A stretch of DNA of 64,000 nucleotides from Fusibacter ferrireducens (GCF_015352425.1 NZ_JADKNH010000006.1:271872-335871); one strand, 5' to 3'; shown: positions 16,249 to 25,828, counted from the first letter of the stretch. The notes: a model not told the origin generated them from the sequence alone. Numbers and translations are program-made.

Positions 16249-18504
16249 TTAATTTACGAGACTGTCAGGATCCAATATCAGGCTGATTCTACCATCACCC
16301 AGTAGTGCGAAACCCGTCATGCCATCGATTGTCTTTAAGTACTTGGGAGCACTTTTTACAACGAGTTGCTGTTCTCCTAAAATAGCATCTGCAAAAAATA
16401 CTTTTTCTTTACCATTTTCTTCTATCATAATGAGAATGCCCTCATTAAAATTTGTGATTTCTGTTTCAATGCCATATTTCTCATGCAATCTTAAAATTGG
16501 AAAAACTTGTCCCCTGACCATAACGAGCTCATTGCCATCAGGATCTTGTGTAATATCACTCTCTTTGGCTATAAATGACTCTCTAATTGAAATAATAGGA
16601 ATAGAAAATATGGTCTTACCCACCTGCATCATCATGCCATTTATAATAGCCAGTGTCAGTGGAATTTTTATAGCAAACTCTGTGCCTATGCCAAGCTCTG
16701 AGCTCACAATAACACTGCCACCTAGTTTTTTTATATTTCTGGCCACAACATCCAGTCCAACACCCCTACCTGAAAATTCTGTGACTTGATCCTTTGTTGA
16801 AAATCCAGGCTCAAAGAGCATCTCATAAACTTCACGATCTTGATACTCTGATCTTTGCCTCGTCAGCAGGTTCCTTTCCTCACATTTATCCAAGATTTTT
16901 TCTCGATCTAACCCCTTTCCATCATCTTTTACGATAATCCACACATCACCACCAGAATGCTTTGCTTCTAAAACAATAGTCCCCTTCTCTGGTTTCCCCA
17001 TATCAATGCGTTCCTCTGTGGATTCTAACCCATGATCCATAGAATTTCTTATGATATGCATCAGAGGATCTGTGATATTTTCAATGACGTTTTTATCAAC
17101 CTCTGTGGTTTCGCCAATAATGATCAGATCAACTTCTTTTCCAACTTTCTTCTTCATGTCTCGAACAATACGCGTCATTTTCTGAAAAGTTAACGTCAAC
17201 GGAACCATGCGCATGCTCATAACAGTGTCTTGTAGTTCATTCATGATAATTCTAAATTGACGCGCCGCTTTTTCAAAATTTTCTAGATGTAGATTTTGAA
17301 TTTCTGGATTCCGCGTAACCATGGACTCGGAAACAACTAATTCTCCCACTAAATCCATCAGTTTATCCACTCGGGTAACATCTACGCTAATAAAACTTTG
17401 TTTAGCTACTTTCTTACTTTCAACATCCGTTTTAACTTCATTTGATTTCGTTGTTTTTATAACTTTCTTTTCTCGATTAATTTCTTGATTCAAATGACTG
17501 ATTTCTTGATTTAAAGGATCTGTTGCTTGGTTTTTTACGTCCCCCTCATCGGTTTCCACAGTCTCTGAATCAGATTCAATTGCAGTTTCGCCTGAAGTGT
17601 TTTTATCGAGTTCATCGTCTGGCGTGTCATTTGTTTCAGTTTCATTCTCCAATATTGATTCTTCGAATATGCCTGCTTCAATATTTTTGTATGCTTTTGA
17701 AAATATCTGTTCATCAATTTCCAAAAGATCATATGTTTTGAGAAAGCTAACGCCACTTACTACTTCTTGCATTTCCTCAATGCTCATTTCACTCTTTAGA
17801 TAAATTCTAAATCCATTCTCTACAATATGGTCTGCTGCCCCCGGATCTCCGGTAATATCTACGGGTATATGTATCAAACCATTAACTTTATCTTTAATGC
17901 TGTGAACAAAAGTAAAAGCGCGGATATTTTCCATACCGCATCCATCTTCATATGCCATTTTTAATCTAAAATAGTTAAATGGATTTGATTCATCAGATTT
18001 TAGATTCCCTTCTGAATTTTCAACTTTTTTAGGAGATATATAATATTGTGGTTTAATGTTACTCTCATCAGAAGCGCTATATTGTTCTCTATCATTCATA
18101 AATTTAAGTGATTCTAGATAGGTAACAATTTCATCTCTAAGTTCATTGGCTTCACCATCGGGCTGTAGATCTTGCCCCAATTTCTTCACTTCTTCTTTTA
18201 CAAAATCGATCATGGCAAGTGTCAAATCTGTTATGCGAGAGGGATTATACTTGATTGCTTTATTATTTCTTAAAAAATCAAACAAATCTTCTAGTCTATG
18301 TGCAATTACTGCTATGCCTTCATACATCATCATCATAGAATTGCCTTTGATGGTATGCATGATTCTAAAAATTTCATCAATTGCGAAATCGAGACTTTCC
18401 TCTTTTTCAGATGCCATCATCAATTGCTCAAGCCGATCAATAAGTTGTGTTGTCTCATATACATACATTTCTATCATCGGCTCATTTTGATTATAATCAC
18501 TCAT
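16249..18504 (-). CDS. cheA: Chemotaxis histidine kinase CheA
   Basis: A 751-aa kinase. An Hpt domain at the N-terminus carries the phosphorylated His (H50 in MHTIKG). A P2-like region near residues 175-275 is followed by an acidic, Glu/Asp-rich linker, the dimerisation helix near residue 380, an ATPase domain (N box IRNSMDHGLE, later GRGVGLDVV) and a C-terminal CheW-like domain. It phosphorylates CheB here, and presumably a CheY encoded elsewhere, since no cheY is present in this cluster. The ATG at 18504 is better placed behind the AGAAGGAGG site than the ATG at 18510. A sigma-D-like promoter lies just upstream. Confidence 0.95.
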   Translation of the reverse strand: MSDYNQNEPMIEMYVYETTQLIDRLEQLMMASEKEESLDFAIDEIFRIMHTIKGNSMMMMYEGIAVIAHRLEDLFDFLRNNKAIKYNPSRITDLTLAMIDFVKEEVKKLGQDLQPDGEANELRDEIVTYLESLKFMNDREQYSASDESNIKPQYYISPKKVENSEGNLKSDESNPFNYFRLKMAYEDGCGMENIRAFTFVHSIKDKVNGLIHIPVDITGDPGAADHIVENGFRIYLKSEMSIEEMQEVVSGVSFLKTYDLLEIDEQIFSKAYKNIEAGIFEESILENETETNDTPDDELDKNTSGETAIESDSETVETDEGDVKNQATDPLNQEISHLNQEINREKKVIKTTKSNEVKTDVESKKVAKQSFISVDVTRVDKLMDLVGELVVSESMVTRNPEIQNLHLENFEKAARQFRIIMNELQDTVMSMRMVPLTLTFQKMTRIVRDMKKKVGKEVDLIIIGETTEVDKNVIENITDPLMHIIRNSMDHGLESTEERIDMGKPEKGTIVLEAKHSGGDVWIIVKDDGKGLDREKILDKCEERNLLTRQRSEYQDREVYEMLFEPGFSTKDQVTEFSGRGVGLDVVARNIKKLGGSVIVSSELGIGTEFAIKIPLTLAIINGMMMQVGKTIFSIPIISIRESFIAKESDITQDPDGNELVMVRGQVFPILRLHEKYGIETEITNFNEGILIMIEENGKEKVFFADAILGEQQLVVKSAPKYLKTIDGMTGFALLGDGRISLILDPDSLVN

Positions 18505-18562
18505 TAACATACCTCCTTCTGGCGTGTCGATTCATTAAATAAATCAGCACCCCCATGAGTTA

Positions 18563-18589
18563 CTATCGTTGTATATGATACCAACTTTA
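18563..18589 (-). promoter_or_regulatory. Sigma-D (sigma-28) type promoter of the che operon
   Basis: On the minus strand TAAA is followed, after exactly 15 bases, by AACGATAG. The sigma-28 consensus is TAAA-N15-GCCGATAA, so the CGATA core and spacing match. It lies about 60 bases before cheA, tying the operon to flagellar gene control. Confidence 0.6.
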
Positions 18590-18640
18590 GGATATTTTTA
18601 AACGCTACTTTCCATTTTTATATTACAAAAAATTAAAAAA

Positions 18641-18654
18641 GCCCTACTCGGGGC
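18641..18654 (-). terminator. Terminator after the DUF45 gene
   Basis: GCCC/GGGC stem with a 6-base loop followed by TTTTTT on the minus strand, 18-31 bases after the stop codon. Confidence 0.7.
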
Positions 18655-18671
18655 CTGATTTTGTGGTAATT

Positions 18672-19349
18672 TTAGTTTAATTTTAAATTAAAGGTATTTA
18701 TATTTAACCATTTCTTGCGTTCAGCGTACAAGGGATAATATCTTTCAACAACTTCCCAAAACCGTTTAGAATGATTCAATTCTTTAAGATGCGCTAATTC
18801 ATGTACAATGATGTAATCTACAATTTCTTTTGGCAGTAAAACAAGGTTTAGAGAAAAATTAAGATTGCCTTTAGAACTACAGCTCCCCCATCGCGATCTC
18901 ATAAGCTTAATTCGAATTTCATTTGGATTAAGCTGCATCTCATCGGACCACATTTTCACGCGAACAATCAAATAATTTTTTAAGAATACTCTCAATAGTT
19001 TTATAATTTCCTGTTTTATCGCTTCAGCTTCATGTGCAACTGTAGAGCGAATCATAATGCGTTTATGCACTTGATCCAAATAAGAATTTACACTATCAGA
19101 TATTGTAATCCTATAATCTTCATACCAAATTGGAACTGTCGAACCGATTTCAAAATTCAAAGGCGGCCACAATAGGGCATTGGTTTTCATCCATTCTACT
19201 TTGCGATCTATCCAGTCTGCCTTGTCCTCTAAAATGGCCTTAATCATTTGACTTGTATATCGCTTGGGGGCTTTAACCGTTACAGAACCATCCCTTTCCA
19301 CTCTAATTTCACAAGTCTTACGGTTTGATTTTACAACATTAATCTTCAT
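18672..19349 (-). CDS. DUF45 (YgjP-like) zinc metallopeptidase domain protein
   Basis: A 225-aa protein of the DUF45/YgjP family. The zinc-binding HELAH motif near residue 178 (with a following HSKRFW block) and the upstream MRSRWGSCSSKGNLNFS segment are diagnostic. The family is predicted to be cytosolic zinc peptidases related to SprT/WLM proteins. No signal peptide or membrane helix is visible. It lies upstream of the che operon with its own terminator and 52 bases after plsC on the same strand, so the two may be co-transcribed. Biological role unknown. Confidence 0.85.
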   Translation of the reverse strand: MKINVVKSNRKTCEIRVERDGSVTVKAPKRYTSQMIKAILEDKADWIDRKVEWMKTNALLWPPLNFEIGSTVPIWYEDYRITISDSVNSYLDQVHKRIMIRSTVAHEAEAIKQEIIKLLRVFLKNYLIVRVKMWSDEMQLNPNEIRIKLMRSRWGSCSSKGNLNFSLNLVLLPKEIVDYIIVHELAHLKELNHSKRFWEVVERYYPLYAERKKWLNINTFNLKLN

Positions 19350-19401
19350 ATTGCCTCATATTCATTCTATTCACCTCATAAAATTTAAACCTTTTACCCG
19401 C

Positions 19402-20103
19402 CTACAGTTGACTCATGATGGTTGATTTAACCGTTTCAGCAAGCGCCACTGTTTCCTTATTCATCTCTCTATTGATCTCAATTGGCTCGGATATAATCAC
19501 TTCAACAGTAGCAGGTTTTATGAGCATTGATCCCTTTTTCATAATATTTTTTGAATTTTTTATGGTTACAGGCACAATGGGTACACCCGATTTAGTTGCA
19601 AGTTTTAACCCACCGGGTTTAAAAGATTTAACTTCTCCATCTGGACTTCTTGTTCCTTCTGGAAATATGACCAGTGATTGTCCTTCTTTTAAAAAAGTTA
19701 CACCTTGGCTAATCCCTTTTACTTGTTGCCTGATATCACTTCGATCCATAAAAATACATTTCATATGTTTCATCCAATCACGTACAAAAGGCATCTTTAA
19801 AAGTTCAATCTTGGCGATAAAACCTTTTGTCTTTGGCAAATATGAAATCGCCAACGGAATATCAAAGTTGCTTTGATGATTGCACACATAGAGCACAGCA
19901 GTATCCTTCGGAATATTTTCAAGACCTGTTATCTCGACTTTACATCCAGCTAATTTGAGCAGCTGAGTCGTCCACTGTCTTGCCTTTTGATCTGCAAACT
20001 CTACTTTTTCATCTTCTGTCATTTTATTTGCCTTAAAAAGAGCGGGCATCAATCCAATTAAGCTTATCCAAAAATAGGCAAACCATACAATTGTTCTTAT
20101 CAT
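19402..20103 (-). CDS. plsC: 1-acyl-sn-glycerol-3-phosphate acyltransferase
   Basis: A 233-aa membrane-associated acyltransferase that makes phosphatidic acid from lysophosphatidic acid. The catalytic NHQSNFD (NHx4D) motif near residue 80 and FPEGTRSPDG near residue 150 are both present, with an N-terminal hydrophobic helix. The ATG at 20103 lies behind GGAGAA, whereas the ATG at 20115 overlaps that ribosome site. Neighbours are a DUF45 peptidase and an aldose epimerase-like gene, with no clear functional link. Confidence 0.9.
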   Translation of the reverse strand: MIRTIVWFAYFWISLIGLMPALFKANKMTEDEKVEFADQKARQWTTQLLKLAGCKVEITGLENIPKDTAVLYVCNHQSNFDIPLAISYLPKTKGFIAKIELLKMPFVRDWMKHMKCIFMDRSDIRQQVKGISQGVTFLKEGQSLVIFPEGTRSPDGEVKSFKPGGLKLATKSGVPIVPVTIKNSKNIMKKGSMLIKPATVEVIISEPIEINREMNKETVALAETVKSTIMSQL

Positions 20104-20181
20104 CTTTTTCTCCATTTTGTCAGATCGTTTTTTATGAATATTTTGTTTTTATGAATAGCGTTATTAAATAGGTAATCCTTA

Positions 20182-21048
20182 TTAAATCAGCGTTATACTG
20201 TAGTCGCATTCAAATTCAGTTTGGCCATCAAGTTTGATAATGCCCTGCTTTTCTTTTAGATTTTGTGAAGTGCCTTCAAAATCTGCGATGCCATGCCAAG
20301 GTTCAATACAAACAAAAGGTGCCTTTGGAGACCATATGCCAATATAAGGATAGTTACAACATTCGAACTTCAGTATATCGCCTTCTCCATCTGAATTCAA
20401 TATAAATCCATTAATATGTTCTCCTTTAAAAATCAAAGCATCTTCCTCAAATAATTTTGGCGTAAGTCTTAATCTACCGGCCTCAAGAGCAATATCTCTA
20501 TAACCATCCACAATCAAACCACTGTTGAGTGCTATTTTCAAACTCTCTAGAGAAGCTTCTTCCGTCTGCATTTCAATCCTCAAAAAGCTCTTTTCCGAAT
20601 TCAGGTCACAGTTGAATGCAGGATGTGCCCCTATGGAAAAAAACATCTCTTTCGACATCATATTTTTAACACAGTAGTGAATCTGTAGACTATTTTTATT
20701 GATTTTATAGGTTACTGCCAATTCAAATTGAAAAGGATATTTTGACATTAATTCTGCATTTTCCCGTAAAATCAATGTCGCTTGATCGTCTGTACACGCT
20801 TCCAAAACAAAGACGTGATCTCTTGCAAAACCATGTCTAGGCAGTTCATATTTAACATCTTCATAGATATATTGTCCATCTTTCAGACTGCCCACAATGG
20901 GAAATAAAATAGGGGCCTGCCTCCCCCAATACTGTTTATCCCCTTGCCAAAGCAATTCTTTATTTTTTTTAACATCAAATAAGCTCGTGAGTTCGGCGCC
21001 TTTTATCGCTACTTTAACGTTGATATATTCGTTTTTTAATTCAATCAA
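20182..21048 (-). CDS. Aldose 1-epimerase family protein (LacX-like)
   Basis: A 288-aa protein of the galactose mutarotase-like fold, LacX/YeaD-related subgroup. Segments matching the family include GAELTSL, the PILFPIVG block near residue 50, PRHGFARD near 70, GAHPAFNC near 140 and CIEPWHG near 255, where catalytic His and acid residues usually lie. It would interconvert sugar anomers, but the substrate is unknown. The start is a TTG preceded by GAGG at proper spacing; no in-frame ATG is nearby. Its 5' end faces the orphan GEMM riboswitch, which is transcribed away from it. Confidence 0.82.
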   Translation of the reverse strand: MIELKNEYINVKVAIKGAELTSLFDVKKNKELLWQGDKQYWGRQAPILFPIVGSLKDGQYIYEDVKYELPRHGFARDHVFVLEACTDDQATLILRENAELMSKYPFQFELAVTYKINKNSLQIHYCVKNMMSKEMFFSIGAHPAFNCDLNSEKSFLRIEMQTEEASLESLKIALNSGLIVDGYRDIALEAGRLRLTPKLFEEDALIFKGEHINGFILNSDGEGDILKFECCNYPYIGIWSPKAPFVCIEPWHGIADFEGTSQNLKEKQGIIKLDGQTEFECDYSITLI

Positions 21049-21086
21049 TTTTTAACCTCATTTCGTTTAAAAAAATATTTTTTGGG

Positions 21087-21092
21087 TATAAA
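21087..21092 (+). promoter_or_regulatory. Candidate -10 element for the orphan riboswitch RNA
   Basis: Plus-strand GTATAAAG lies about 7-10 bases before the first aptamer, but no convincing -35 is seen. If used, the RNA would begin almost at the aptamer. Confidence 0.35.
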
Positions 21093-21097
21093 GAAAC

Positions 21098-21279
21098 TAG
21101 AGCAAAATCAATGAAAATTGATGTCGCAAAGCTGAAGGGTCTAAATTTTTTGAAGTTGTAAACGCATTCATTATAGGTGCAAGTTCAAGTTTAATTTAAA
21201 TTCAACTTGAGCTTATAAAACTTATAAAATGAGAAGGCGTTCCTACAAGTTAAAAAACATGATAGCCAGCTACCTCTAA
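21098..21279 (+). ncRNA. c-di-GMP-I (GEMM) riboswitch aptamer, copy 1
   Basis: Plus-strand GEMM features in order: AGAGCAAA, a P2 hairpin ATCAAT-GAAA-ATTGAT with a GNRA loop, GTCGCAAAGCTGAAGGGTC, CTAAA, a long P3 extension that can fold on itself, and GATAGCCAGC followed by CTCT closing with AGAG. GCAAAG and TAGCC-type blocks are the conserved c-di-GMP contacts. It is directly followed by a second copy. No gene follows on this strand. Confidence 0.85.
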
Positions 21280-21294
21280 AACTTTTCGGTTAAA

Positions 21295-21424
21295 AAGGCA
21301 AAATCAGTAAAAACTGATGACGCAAAACTAAAGGGCCTAAACTATAAATCATTAAATTTTAAAGGGTATCCACAAACCATTTTAAATTTAATAACACGAT
21401 TTATAACAGGGTAGCCAGCGACCA
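21295..21424 (+). ncRNA. c-di-GMP-I (GEMM) riboswitch aptamer, copy 2
   Basis: Second plus-strand aptamer in tandem: AGGCAAA, P2 hairpin ATCAGT-AAAA-ACTGAT, GACGCAAAACTAAAGGGCC, TAAAC, a P3 arm (TATAAATC with GATTTATA) and GGGTAGCCAGCGACC. The tetraloop is AAAA rather than GAAA, which could weaken docking. An intrinsic terminator follows at once. Together the pair fills the 410-base gap between two minus-strand genes. Confidence 0.87.
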
Positions 21425-21446
21425 GGAAAAGTTTTTCTGTTTTTTG
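21423..21446 (+). terminator. Terminator after the tandem GEMM riboswitch
   Basis: CAGGAAAA and TTTTCTG form a short hairpin followed by a run of six to seven T residues on the plus strand. It overlaps the last aptamer bases, so ligand binding could compete with it. Read-through would run antisense into the receiver-kinase gene. Confidence 0.65.
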
Positions 21447-21458
21447 GTTTTTATCACT

Positions 21459-22760
21459 CTACTTTTCAGACTCTACTTTGTGCTCTAAATTAAAAGGAAT
21501 TTTTATTGTGAAGGTTGCACCTTCATTTTTTATGCTCTCAACCGATATTTCGCCTTGATGTTTATTGACAATAATATCATGTGAAATACTAAGTCCAAGG
21601 CCAGTCCCTTGTCCCACAGGCTTAGTTGTAAAAAATGGATTAAAGATCTTGTTGATAAATTCCGAGTCAATCCCACCACCATTATCCTTTATGATCATAT
21701 AACCATACTTTTCATCACATAATGTGGACAATTCCACTACACCTAAATTCCCATGATTTTTTGCTTTAATCGCATGTGATGCATTTACAAGCATGTTCAC
21801 CAAAACTTGCTCAATTTGCCCTTTGTTGCAATAGAGCAACTTACAGTCAGAGTAATGTTTTATAATGGTTGCAGAATACTTAATTTCATTATTGACAATA
21901 AGCAACGCTTCATCGATTAAAACATTCATATCTACATACTCATAAACATCTTCATCTGAAATCCTGGCAAAATTACGCATGGTCATCACTATTTTAGCCA
22001 CACGTTTTAAACCTGTTTCAGAGTCGATCAACACATCTTCAAAATCCTCGAAAATGAAATCCAAGTCTCTATCTTTCCAAAGTCTCTCCATTTTACTTAT
22101 AGCTTCAGCGTAATCTTCCGCTCTTTCTATTGAACTCATCTCTCTGCTCATTGAAATAAATTCTGAAATTGAATTAACATAGTCCTTTGCAGTGGATAAA
22201 TTGCTCATAACAAAGGCCAATGGATTGTTGATTTCATGTGCTATTCCTGCTGCAAGTTCACCAATTGCCACCATTTTTTCCTTTTGAACGAGATAATATT
22301 GTGCTTCTTTTAGCGCCTTATTGGTTGCCATGAGTTCTGCATTTTGCTTTTCCATTTGAATTGCAGCGCATTTAATCTGATAGTCATTTTGAATCTCTCT
22401 TATAACCGCTTTTACTCGAGAGACAAATTCAAGCTCATTAAAAGGTTTTCTTATATAATCTGTAGCGCCATAATCAAAACATTTCTTCAATGTCTGAGTG
22501 TCTTCAATTGTCGTTAGCATGATGATTTTAGGCAAGTCTACACAGTTATTATCCATCAGTTTTTCAAGAACTTCTATACCGGAATACTTTGGCATAATAA
22601 TATCCAGCAAGACCAAATCACATTTGGACGCCATTATAAACGTCAAAGCTTCTTCACCATTAGAAGCAAAAAAGATCTCGCCCTCTATATGGTTTGCAAT
22701 GAGTGTATCCCTTGCAATTGCTTGATTGATTCTACTATCATCCACTATAAGGATTCTCAT
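21459..22760 (-). CDS. Receiver-histidine kinase hybrid signalling protein
   Basis: A 433-aa cytosolic protein. Its N-terminal receiver domain has phospho-acceptor D53 in [10 protein letters not shown], and a Lys in IRKPF near residue 105. A coiled-coil linker at about 120-165 leads to a HisKA-type domain with H175 in [10 protein letters not shown]. The ATPase domain has an N box ([10 protein letters not shown]), NGGGID and GTGLGLSI. The receiver-then-kinase order suggests the kinase output is controlled by phosphorylation from another kinase. No partner gene is adjacent. The 3' end is opposed by a tandem c-di-GMP riboswitch whose read-through RNA would be antisense to this mRNA. The ATG follows AGGTGAA. 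Confidence 0.9.
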   Translation of the reverse strand: MRILIVDDSRINQAIARDTLIANHIEGEIFFASNGEEALTFIMASKCDLVLLDIIMPKYSGIEVLEKLMDNNCVDLPKIIMLTTIEDTQTLKKCFDYGATDYIRKPFNELEFVSRVKAVIREIQNDYQIKCAAIQMEKQNAELMATNKALKEAQYYLVQKEKMVAIGELAAGIAHEINNPLAFVMSNLSTAKDYVNSISEFISMSREMSSIERAEDYAEAISKMERLWKDRDLDFIFEDFEDVLIDSETGLKRVAKIVMTMRNFARISDEDVYEYVDMNVLIDEALLIVNNEIKYSATIIKHYSDCKLLYCNKGQIEQVLVNMLVNASHAIKAKNHGNLGVVELSTLCDEKYGYMIIKDNGGGIDSEFINKIFNPFFTTKPVGQGTGLGLSISHDIIVNKHQGEISVESIKNEGATFTIKIPFNLEHKVESEK

Positions 22761-22905
22761 ATTTCACCTGCTTATCTCCACTAGGTCTCTCTACAACGTG
22801 CCTCCTTATTATTATACCAAATTTTGAGTGGATAAATCAAAGAACATAGAGAAAGCTTTCCCCACGTCCTTTAAACTTTGTTTAATATGCTGACATTCAA
22901 ATTTG

Positions 22906-23997
22906 CTACTCTAAATGTTGCTTGAATCTAACAGATGCCAAAGTCAGTAAAATCAATGAAAACCCGAGCAAGAAAAGCGCCTGCTGATATATAATTTCAA
23001 GACCTACGCCTTTTACGATAATCCCTCGTAAAATTTCCAGAAAATAAGTCAAAGGGATCAAGTATCCTGCGTAAAAAATAGGCAACGGCATTGCCTCTCT
23101 AGGAAAGACAAACCCACTGAGCAGTACACTTGGCAATATAATAAGCAATGTCATTTGCATGGCTTGAAGCTGATTTTTAGAGATTGTTGATATCATCATA
23201 CCTATGGCTAAGGAACAGAAAATAAAAGCATTTCCCAAAATCATTAATAGCATAAAACTACCCATCAAAGGTATTTTAAAGTAAAGAATCCCTATGCCAA
23301 GCGTAATGAGAAAGTCTATATTGCCAACGACAATATAGGGAATCATCTTGCCTAAAATGAGTTCGTGTGCTCTAATAGGGGATACCATCAGCTGTTCTAT
23401 CGTTCCCTTTTCTCTTTCTCTAACCAAAGAAAATGAAGTCAACATCACTGTGATATTCTGCATGATCAATCCAATAAGTCCAGGAATCGTAAAGATCGTA
23501 CTCTTCATAGAGGGGTTATACCACACATTCGTTGAGAGATAAATACCTTGTTCCATACGCTGTTTCATTGTAAAGGCCTTACTGAGTAAGTTAGCACTTT
23601 GAAGCGCGGTTCTCGCAACTGTGGGATCTGAACCATCCACAATTAATTCCACCTCACAATTGCCTGTGGCAGTCAAATTTTTTGAAAAACCCGTGGGAAT
23701 AATTAAAGCCGTTTTAATACGCCCTTTTTCAACTAAGCGCTGTAACTCAGAGGTATCACTTACATCCGTATAGAGTTGAAAATAGTCGCTGGTGATAAAA
23801 GATCTGACAAATTCTCTACTTTCAAAAGTTTGATCACCATCTAAAACGCCAATATATATTTGATCCACCTCAGTGTTAACCGCATATCCAAAAATGAGCA
23901 TAAAGAATAGGGGCATCATGATAAGCATTGCCACACTGGCTGGATCGCGCCTGATGTGAATGAATTCTTTTATGATAATATGCTTAAATCGATTCAT
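22906..23997 (-). CDS. ABC-2 type transporter permease (YbhS/YbhR-like)
   Basis: A 363-aa membrane subunit with one N-terminal helix, a large extracytoplasmic domain at about residues 45-170 and five C-terminal helices, the usual ABC-2 layout. The motif REKGTIEQLMVSPI near residue 195 is typical of the YbhR/YhhJ/DrrB group. It would form the channel of a multidrug or lipophilic compound exporter together with the ATPase (14-base overlap) and HlyD-like adaptor encoded upstream. The gene is last in the TetR-controlled operon. In E. coli two permease genes occur; only one is present here, suggesting a homodimer. Confidence 0.88.
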   Translation of the reverse strand: MNRFKHIIIKEFIHIRRDPASVAMLIMMPLFFMLIFGYAVNTEVDQIYIGVLDGDQTFESREFVRSFITSDYFQLYTDVSDTSELQRLVEKGRIKTALIIPTGFSKNLTATGNCEVELIVDGSDPTVARTALQSANLLSKAFTMKQRMEQGIYLSTNVWYNPSMKSTIFTIPGLIGLIMQNITVMLTSFSLVREREKGTIEQLMVSPIRAHELILGKMIPYIVVGNIDFLITLGIGILYFKIPLMGSFMLLMILGNAFIFCSLAIGMMISTISKNQLQAMQMTLLIILPSVLLSGFVFPREAMPLPIFYAGYLIPLTYFLEILRGIIVKGVGLEIIYQQALFLLGFSLILLTLASVRFKQHLE

Positions 23998-24787
23998 CTT
24001 TTGCCTCCTTTTCCTTGATAAATCTCAAGTTGTCAAAAGAATGCTTTATGCTTGTATGCGTTACCTCTTCAACCAATTCTATAAAAACATCTTCAAGATT
24101 ATTCGCATTATGAGTTTTAATAAGCGCTTTTGGAACACCTTCAATTAATTTTCGACCACTGAAGATAAACCCGACTCGATCACAACTTTGAGCTTCATCC
24201 ATGTAATGTGTTGTGACCAATATGGTGATTCCCTGCCTAGATAATTCAAAGAGCATCTCCCAAAACAATCTTCTGGATACTGGGTCGACGCCTGCTGTGG
24301 GTTCATCTAAAATGAGTAACTTGGGCTTATGAATAATAGCGCATCCAAGTGCCAATCGTTGTTTCCATCCCCCAGACAAATGTCCTGTAAGTTGATGTTC
24401 TCTGCCATTAAGGCCTGCCATTTCAACAATTTGAACAATTCTTTCCTTGATCTCATTTTTGCTCAATCCATAGATATTAGCAAAAAAGGTGATATTCTCT
24501 ATAACGGTTAAATCCTCATACAAGCTAAATTTTTGTGACATATAACCTATACCATTTTTTATGAGATTGCTGTGCTTGTAAACATCATAGCCCAGAACAC
24601 GCCCTGTCCCGCCACTGGGTTTAATAACACCGCATATCATCTTAATTGTCGTTGATTTGCCCGCACCATTCGGTCCCAGCAATCCATAGATTTCGCCTTT
24701 CTCTATACTCAACGATACTTCCTTAACTGCTTTCAAATCACCATAGTCTTTTTGAATTTTGTCCAAAATAATAATGGGTTCATTCAT
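23984..24787 (-). CDS. ABC transporter ATP-binding protein (YbhF-like)
   Basis: A 267-aa cytosolic ATPase subunit with Walker A GPNGAGKS near residue 40, signature LSGGWKQR (G-W in place of G-Q) near residue 138, Walker B LLILDEPTAGVDP and a switch His in VTTHYMDE. It belongs to the DrrA/YbhF group that drives ABC-2 exporters. It overlaps the HlyD gene by 4 bases and the permease gene by 14, indicating translational coupling. E. coli YbhF is a tandem fused ATPase, while this one is a single domain. Confidence 0.9.
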   Translation of the reverse strand: MNEPIIILDKIQKDYGDLKAVKEVSLSIEKGEIYGLLGPNGAGKSTTIKMICGVIKPSGGTGRVLGYDVYKHSNLIKNGIGYMSQKFSLYEDLTVIENITFFANIYGLSKNEIKERIVQIVEMAGLNGREHQLTGHLSGGWKQRLALGCAIIHKPKLLILDEPTAGVDPVSRRLFWEMLFELSRQGITILVTTHYMDEAQSCDRVGFIFSGRKLIEGVPKALIKTHNANNLEDVFIELVEEVTHTSIKHSFDNLRFIKEKEAKDESI

Positions 24788-25803
24788 TCTATTACACCTG
24801 CCTCAAGTTCAACATCTACCATCATGCCGCTATGAAGTTCAGCACGTTCTTCGAGATTCGCTTTCACTTTAAAAACAAGGCTTTGTCGGTCTGCTTTTGT
24901 CGAAATATTTTTAGGCGTAAACTGTGCATAATTTGATATTTCAGTAATTTGGGCCCCAACGGTCTCACCAGAACCATCCAGTGTGAGTTTAATCTGCTCA
25001 CCGAGCTCAATTCTAGAAAAATCCGCTTCTGACACGTAAAATTGCACATAAAGGCTATCTTCCTCGAGCAAATCCGCTAAAACAGTACCTGTGGATAAGA
25101 TTTCATTTTCATTAAAGTACATATGTCGTACAATACCATTGGATGGTGCAAGTATACGCGTTTCTTCTATTTTTTTCTCTATGCTTTGAAGTGAAATTTC
25201 AGAGAGCTTTAAATCAGATTTGGCAATTTCTATTGTGTGCAAGTTCGTCCCTGCCAGCAAATCATCATAAGTCAGATTGACCTTCTCATACTCTTTCTTT
25301 AAAATATTTAGATCTGTCAGAGCACGTTGATATGACAAATTAAGCTGATCCACTTGATCTGTACTGATAGCGTTGTTTTCCAGCAACTTTTTAGCATCTT
25401 CCAGCGCCTCTTGCTTTATTTTTAAATCATCTGTAGCCAGTCCAATTTTTAATTTGAGACTCTCTTGCTGTATCATAAGTTGTTCGAATTCATTTGCATC
25501 TGCCCCTTCTATTAAAAGATCCAGCTTATTTTGCTTCATGGCAATTTCAGATACAATTTTATCCCTTTGAAATACCAACTCACTGTCATCGACAACTGCA
25601 ATTAGGTCTCCTTTGGCAACAGTTTGGCCTTCTTTTACCTCAATTTCCATGATTTTTCCACTTGTCTGTGACATTGCCTTCGTGATATTGCGCTCTATAA
25701 ACCCTGTGTATATAGGTTCCAAATCTGATTCGCCTGTACTGGTGTAAAACCATACACTGCCCAAAATAACAACTACCATCCCTATAAAAATTCGCTTCTT
25801 CAT
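24784..25803 (-). CDS. HlyD/YbhG family membrane fusion protein
   Basis: A 339-aa periplasmic-adaptor-type protein with one N-terminal membrane helix (about residues 5-22), a split lipoyl-like domain (SGKIMEIEVKEGQTVAKGD near 50), a long alpha-helical hairpin at about 85-215 with strong coiled-coil character, and a C-terminal beta-barrel region. In Firmicutes such proteins work with ABC exporters at the cell surface. It lies between tetR and the ATPase gene and overlaps the latter. The operon order tetR-hlyD-ABC-permease matches the E. coli cecR-ybhGFSR locus. Confidence 0.88.
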   Translation of the reverse strand: MKKRIFIGMVVVILGSVWFYTSTGESDLEPIYTGFIERNITKAMSQTSGKIMEIEVKEGQTVAKGDLIAVVDDSELVFQRDKIVSEIAMKQNKLDLLIEGADANEFEQLMIQQESLKLKIGLATDDLKIKQEALEDAKKLLENNAISTDQVDQLNLSYQRALTDLNILKKEYEKVNLTYDDLLAGTNLHTIEIAKSDLKLSEISLQSIEKKIEETRILAPSNGIVRHMYFNENEILSTGTVLADLLEEDSLYVQFYVSEADFSRIELGEQIKLTLDGSGETVGAQITEISNYAQFTPKNISTKADRQSLVFKVKANLEERAELHSGMMVDVELEAGVIE

Positions 25804-25828
25804 GATAGACTCCTTTTCTACTCTATAT

